A DNA stretch of 64,000 bases from Punctularia strigosozonata HHB-11173 SS5 (Eukaryota; Basidiomycota; Agaricomycetes; Corticiales; Punctulariaceae). The translations under genes were made by a program, and so were the position numbers. The notes beneath the pieces are model-generated. The model was not told the origin of the DNA. It ran no database searches and saw only the letters and a program-made list of their open reading frames with translations. The stretch spans positions 896,852-960,851 of the forward strand of contig NW_006767442.1 in NCBI RefSeq assembly GCF_000264995.1, read 5' to 3'. Positions 59,501 through 64,000 of the stretch are shown piece after piece. The number at the start of each line of letters is the position of its first letter. Positions within the stretch are counted from its first letter, which is position 1.

Positions 59501-60420
59501 ACAGGTGAAGGAGGGCGCGGGGGACGAGGACGCGGCCCTGAAGGTGATCGAGTGCAACTTGCGCGCGTCGCGCTCGTTCCCGTTCGTGTCGAAGGTGCTC
59601 GGGCGCAATTTTGTCGACGTGGCGACGGCGGCGATCGTGGGCGAGCAGGTGCCGGAACCTGTGGATCCCATGGGGGAGAAGAGGGATTACACTGCGATCA
59701 AGGTCGCGCAGTTCTCGTGGACGCGGCTGCCGGGTGCAGATCCCTTCCTCGGTGTCGGTGAGTGACATATCTCAAAGGACCGAGAGGTAGGACATTTTGC
59801 TGATATTGATCTTACAGAGATGGCGAGTACCGGCGAAGTGGCCAGCTTCGGGCGCGACGTGTACGAGGCGTACTGGGCCTCACTCCGGAGCACAACCGGA
59901 TTCAAGCTGCCCCGGCCCAACTCGGGTGTGCTTATCGGCGGCGACACGACGCGTCCGGAGATGGCGTCAATCGCGAAGCAGCTCATCACGCTCGGCTTCA
60001 AGCTGTACTGCTCATCTGTGGAGGTGGAGCAGTACCTGAACGAGCTGCCGTACGTGTCGTGCAAGAAGATCTTCTTCCCCACGAAGGATAAACGCAAGTT
60101 GCGCGAAGTGTTCGACGAATACGACATTGAGTGCGTGATAAACCTCGCACGGAGCCGGGCTACGGAGGCGACAGATAAGGACTACGTCGCGCGACGGTAA
60201 GTCAATGTTTACCAGCTTCCTTTCGTCGTGACCCATGCAATTTCATTCCAGAAACGCTGTCGACTTCGGTTTACCGCTGCTCAACAACGCTCGCAACGCG
60301 CAGCTGTGGGTTGATGCGCTGTCGCGGAAGATCCCCGAGGGCGGCCTCCGCAAGTACACAGAGGGCCACATCCCCTCTGAGGTCAAGTCCTGGAGCGAGT
60401 TCGTCGGTAAACGTGCATGA
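56596..60420 (+). CDS. CPA2: Carbamoyl-phosphate synthase, arginine-specific large chain, mitochondrial
   Basis: Exons 56596-57235, 57287-57546, 57603-57829, 57879-58335, 58386-59757, 59818-60196 and 60252-60420 sum to 3,504 nt and 1,167 residues. The first 49 residues lack acidic residues and are Arg/Ala/Ser rich ([20 protein letters not shown]), a mitochondrial presequence; the mature length matches yeast Cpa2. Both ATP-grasp halves are present: [35 protein letters not shown] in the N half; [39 protein letters not shown] in the C half; then the MGS-like end ([17 protein letters not shown]). It makes carbamoyl phosphate from ammonia passed by the small glutaminase chain, bicarbonate and ATP for arginine synthesis. 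No aspartate transcarbamoylase domain follows, which separates it from the pyrimidine enzyme. Confidence 0.95.
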
Positions 60421-60923
60421 AGAGGGGCTTGGTCCGTGTGGGTTCGGTGGAAATCTAATATCATGCACAATGCTTTTTCTTCTGCATTAAAAAGGGGCTT
60501 GCTTGCCCATGTACCTTATCTCCATAGCATAACTTGTACCATATCACAGCAATCCCTCTAGTCACTGCATCATCAAGGAGGCCCAGGAACTGAGCATATG
60601 AGCCGTCACGTTCGTAACTCGTTCGACGCCAACCTTGGTAGGTGCGGGACGGCTCCTGTTGAAGTAGACGCAGAGAGTTGGCACGCTTTGGATGAAGATC
60701 TAGGCGGTATCCCGGAGCAAGTTCGTCGGAAAGCGCATGAAAGGAGCTTGATCGTCGTCCTACACCGCGCTAATAACCTCCGGCTTCTTAGAGACAACTT
60801 GAACTTCTGGGTTGAAATTTAGATGCTTTGTGGTGCGCATCAAGAATGGCCCTGAATCTCATTAAAATAGTGTGTACTCCGTTACAATAATTTCTGTAGT
60901 AAAGAGAGCCGACGGAAATCGCA
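60421..60923. other. Intergenic between convergent genes
   Basis: 503 bases holding the 3' regions of the CPSase and chitinase genes. A 75-codon plus-strand frame (60598-60822) is present but has no recognisable feature. Confidence 0.5.
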
Positions 60924-62370
60924 TCACAGCCCTGCCGCGCCACGAATCGAGTCCAACAGGATATCGTGGAAATCGCCTCCGGCTTCCCACATCGCGAAAC
61001 CTGCCAGTCCCGATGATTTTATAAACTTGCCCTTCTGTGCAAACGATTGGGCATTATCGAAGGATACCATCACCTCGGAGGTCGCATTGTAGACATAGGG
61101 CTGAGGAACGAAGAAGCAGGGCGTCAGACAGCTTCCTCTGCAAGTTAATGTTGGTGTACACGTACCGTCTGCGTGCACGTGTCGTAGCGGTACGAAATTC
61201 CTGGTGCCGGATTGCCTTGAGAGGTGAGGAAACCGGCCTGCACCAGGCCCCAGAAATCGAAGAGACCGCCCTGGCTCTCGAAGTTGCCGCACTCGTCATT
61301 GCCCGCGGCGTCGTCCCATTTGTCACCGATGGGAATGTCCGAAGCGTTGAACGGCGGATAGAGGGCCAGTACGCTGCCCGAGCCGCGGGTGCCGTTGACG
61401 AACGCATCCGAGGGTTTGACCCGATACGAGTGGCCGTAGCCGGGCACGCCGACGATGATTTGGTTCTTGGGGATGCCTGCCGCGTGCCACGCTATCACCG
61501 CGTCTTCGGCGGAGCCGATTTGCGCCTCGTCAGGGGCGCAGGTGTCGCGCAGGGGAGCGTTCGGGCCGACGGTGTCCGCCCAAGGGCCCCATACGTCGTA
61601 GTTCATGATGGCGAGGTAGTCAAGCACGGAGGCGAAGCCGGCGACGGAGGCCGAGGGGTCGCCAGAGGCGTCGGCCCACGGCGAGAGCGAGGTTGCGGCG
61701 GTGAGGAAGAGCTTTGAGCCCTTCGGGTCAGCACGTAGCTCTTGGAGGAAGCTCAGGAAGTGTGCGGTATCGTGCTTGCTGATAGTGTTGCAGCCGATAC
61801 CTTGTGTGCCGGGGTATTCCCAGCTACAGCCCGAACTGAGCGCGCGATTCCCGCTATGAAGTAGCACAGACGTACTCGAAGTCGATGCCGTCAAGGTCAT
61901 ATTTCTCGGCAAAGTCGACGATGGTCTTGACGAAGGCGGTCCTGTTTTTCGCACTGCCGACGTTGGAGGAGTACCATCGTGAGCCTGTCCATCCGCCGAC
62001 GGAGACAAGCGCTTTGACGCCCTGTTGTTTCAGGTCAGCACACGTGGTTCGGATTTGGCGCCATAACGTACATGCTTGCGGGCCGTGGAGACGAAGGTCG
62101 GGAGCAACTTGGGATCCGATCCCTTGAGCGTTATCTTGGAAACATCGGGCGTGGTCTCGCTACAATGATTAGAGAGGTTCGATAGCTGGCGGTTCTCGTG
62201 ACTCACGCAAAGGAGTATGTGAGGTGGGTGTACTTGTTCCAGCTCACGGACGAGAGAGGAAAATCGTCCGAATGCCAGCCGGCGTACCAAGCTGCCGAGA
62301 CGGTCGGCTTGGACGCGCCAGCTGATATCACGGACAGTGAAAGGAGCGAAAGGGCTGCGAGGAGTTGCAT
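60924..62370 (-). CDS. Secreted GH18 chitinase
   Basis: Exons 62370-62207, 62159-62072, 62021-61876, 61823-61166 and 61100-60924 sum to 1,233 nt and 410 residues. A signal peptide (MQLLAALSLLSLSVISAGA) is present. The SxGG strand is ALVSVGGWTGSRW, and the DxxDxDxE catalytic motif DGIDFDWEYPG is completed exactly at the third splice, with Glu as proton donor. MNYDVWGPWAD supplies the substrate-binding Tyr and Asp. The tail GLAGFAMWEAGGDFHDILL is the usual barrel-closing Trp segment. No chitin-binding module is seen. The enzyme hydrolyses beta-1,4 chitin outside the cell, in wall remodelling, autolysis or feeding. Confidence 0.93.
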
Positions 62371-63153
62371 TAAAACGACGAGGAGAGAGAAAACAGACAG
62401 GTTTCAGCTGCCAAAGCGCCTACCGTCATCCTCTGCGCCTCCTTGGACCTATATATCTATCTGTTCGCCCCAGGCATGTGCTCTTTGGAGGTCCGGAGAA
62501 ATTTAACCCACAAGAACCTGATAGAGAACTGGCGACCGCGTAGCACACGTGAAGTACGAATTCAAGAAGAGGCGGCATGAGACCTGGCTTGAAGCTATCC
62601 TTGACCAGCATCATAACCTTCGATTTCTCTGGCTCCTCCCTTCTGGTACCAGTACTGCATACTACAATAAAGCTGGCGGTGATCTGGACCGCGATCGCGT
62701 GGAATCTCACAATCTGATCTGCCCTTGACTGAAGCGCCCACGGGTTACGCGGAACGGGTAAACGGGCCAACGTAGCTTGTTGGGGGAGAGGTTATAACCA
62801 GGTACAGTCGAGTAGATACGCACGAAACTTCGTATTTACTCGGGTGTACAAGAGAGAGAGCATGCTGCCGAGCTGATAGAAATCAATGAGATCGGCGAGG
62901 CAGTACGAAAAGCGGGTTGCGTCGAGCGATAACGAGGGCCGGTCCGTTACAGGTGGACTCCCGCAAGCATCCACTTGCATGCTTTGACTCAGGCTCTGTC
63001 TATCGTCTTCGCCGGCCCATCTAGGCACATGCCGTACATTGTCTTCACTTACATACCGTCGGCTTCGGCAATGGTCGGTCGAAGTACTAATACATAGATC
63101 AACGCGGGCTGGTCTTATCGGAACTATCTCCAATCCCAGCAACACCGCCAGAC
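62371..63153. other. Divergent upstream region of chitinase and FAD-oxidoreductase genes
   Basis: 783 bases between divergent ATGs. A TATA-like CTATATATCTATC at about 62449 (either strand) lies about 80 bp before the chitinase ATG. No coding sequence recognised. Confidence 0.5.
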
Positions 63154-64000
63154 ATGACTGTGAGCCCGTCGGACAGAATCGTGATCGTCGGCGGCGGCGT
63201 CTTCGGCATATCCACCGCGTACCATCTCCTCAAGCGAGGATTCACGGATGTTACTGTGCTCGAGAGGGCGTCTACCGTCCCAGCTCCGGACGCAGCGAGT
63301 TCTGATATTAACAAAAGTACGTGGCATGCACGTCCAAACTGCGCCATAGTGTTGACAGATCTATATGTAGTCGTTCGGAGCTCGTATGCGGACTCGTTTT
63401 ACACCCGTCTTGCTCGCGAGGCGATCGCAGAATGGAAGAAAGTCGAAGAGTGGGGTGATACATACCAGGAGTGAGTCTATGGCGATAATCTGCTTTGCCA
63501 TTATTCTAACCTCGCCCGCAAGATGCGGATGCGTCATGTTGAGTGCCGGCAACGTCGCCTCGTACACGGACGACGCATACCACAATGACATCGCGTCCGG
63601 GGCACGTATCGAGACACTTGAGAATGTCACCGCCATGCGCGCCCTCTTCCCTCCCGATGTACGCTTCGCCGCCGACGCCGGTCCGGATACCATCCGCCAT
63701 CTCAACGGGTACATTAATCGCGACGGAGGTTGGGCGAAGGCCACTCAAGGCGTCGCTATGATGGCGGAAAAGGTTCGTGGAATGGGCGGGAAGATCCTAC
63801 ATGGGAAGGGCGTGGCGAGCTTGGTCAAAGAGGCCTCCCGAACAGTGGGGGTCAAATGTCAAGATGGTGAAGTTATTCCAGCCGCGCTAGTCGTGCTAGC
63901 AGCCGGCTCTTGGACAGCTTCGACATTTCCCGAGTTGGATCTCGACACTAGATGCCTTGCCACCGGGTGAGCAGCCACCATGATACCATACCATGTCGCA
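63154..64000 (+). CDS. FAD-dependent amine/amino-acid oxidase (DAO family), 3' end beyond window
   Basis: Exons 63154-63316, 63371-63470 and 63523-63966, then a GTGAGC donor leading out of the window. The N-terminal FAD-binding motif is IVIVGGGVFGISTAYHLLKR, with the ribose-binding Glu in VTVLERAS. SDINKIVRSSYAD, then the later VVLAAGSWTASTFPELDL (second FAD motif), fit fungal fructosyl-amino-acid / sarcosine-oxidase-like enzymes, which oxidise secondary amines with O2 and release H2O2, often in peroxisomes. The C-terminus, where a peroxisomal signal would be, is missing. Specificity is inferred from family resemblance only. Confidence 0.85.

Noticed and set aside
1-64000. Retroviral, LTR or other capsid-bearing fossil elements, and biosynthetic or toxin clusters
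   Set aside because: I looked for reverse transcriptase, integrase, gag-type zinc knuckles, paired LTR-like repeats and clustered synthases and recognised none.

Overview
The window looks like nuclear DNA of a basidiomycete fungus, most likely an agaricomycete. Genes are densely split by 45-65 bp GT-AG introns, and the families fit: a DUF6533-type membrane protein, a Pho85-type cyclin, a Nab2-like CCCH protein, a TKL-like kinase, a GH18 chitinase and a Plavaka/CACTA transposon. I rebuilt gene models by hand from frames, splice sites and family conservation. Exon phases were checked to sum to whole codons for the best models.

0-16 kb: the end of a proline-rich unknown protein; a cyclase-family hydrolase head to head with glucosidase II alpha; a 16-exon DUF6533 membrane protein; a short-chain dehydrogenase; a protein with a duplicated internal module; an 85-residue protein; and an Sld7-like replication protein.

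16.4-25.9 kb: one 9,446-bp CACTA-type (Plavaka) DNA transposon. It starts CACTGTG, ends with the inverted counterpart and is flanked by a CAC target duplication. It carries an apparently whole 1,015-residue transposase, an oppositely oriented small basic protein (a possible TnpA-like partner, with one in-frame TAG), two minisatellite zones, a 686-bp assembly gap and a proline-rich intron-containing gene that may be captured host sequence. The element splits a host frame: the two halves on either side are in phase.

26-35 kb: a decayed pogo-like transposase remnant, a frameshifted unknown gene, a glycerate-kinase-like gene, then about 6 kb with nothing I can call. 35-45 kb: a Pho85-type cyclin, a second poor stretch of about 5.5 kb with one weak candidate, and a 16-exon mitochondrial AAA-type ATPase.

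45-64 kb: dense again, with Nab2-like, SAP-like/chromatin, an unknown membrane-anchored protein, an F-box-like protein, a protein kinase, a membrane protein, the arginine-specific mitochondrial carbamoyl-phosphate synthase large chain, a secreted GH18 chitinase and the start of an FAD-dependent amine oxidase cut by the window edge. I saw no tRNA, rRNA, CRISPR or retroviral/LTR element. The host genes are mostly housekeeping genes and do not form a pathway cluster.
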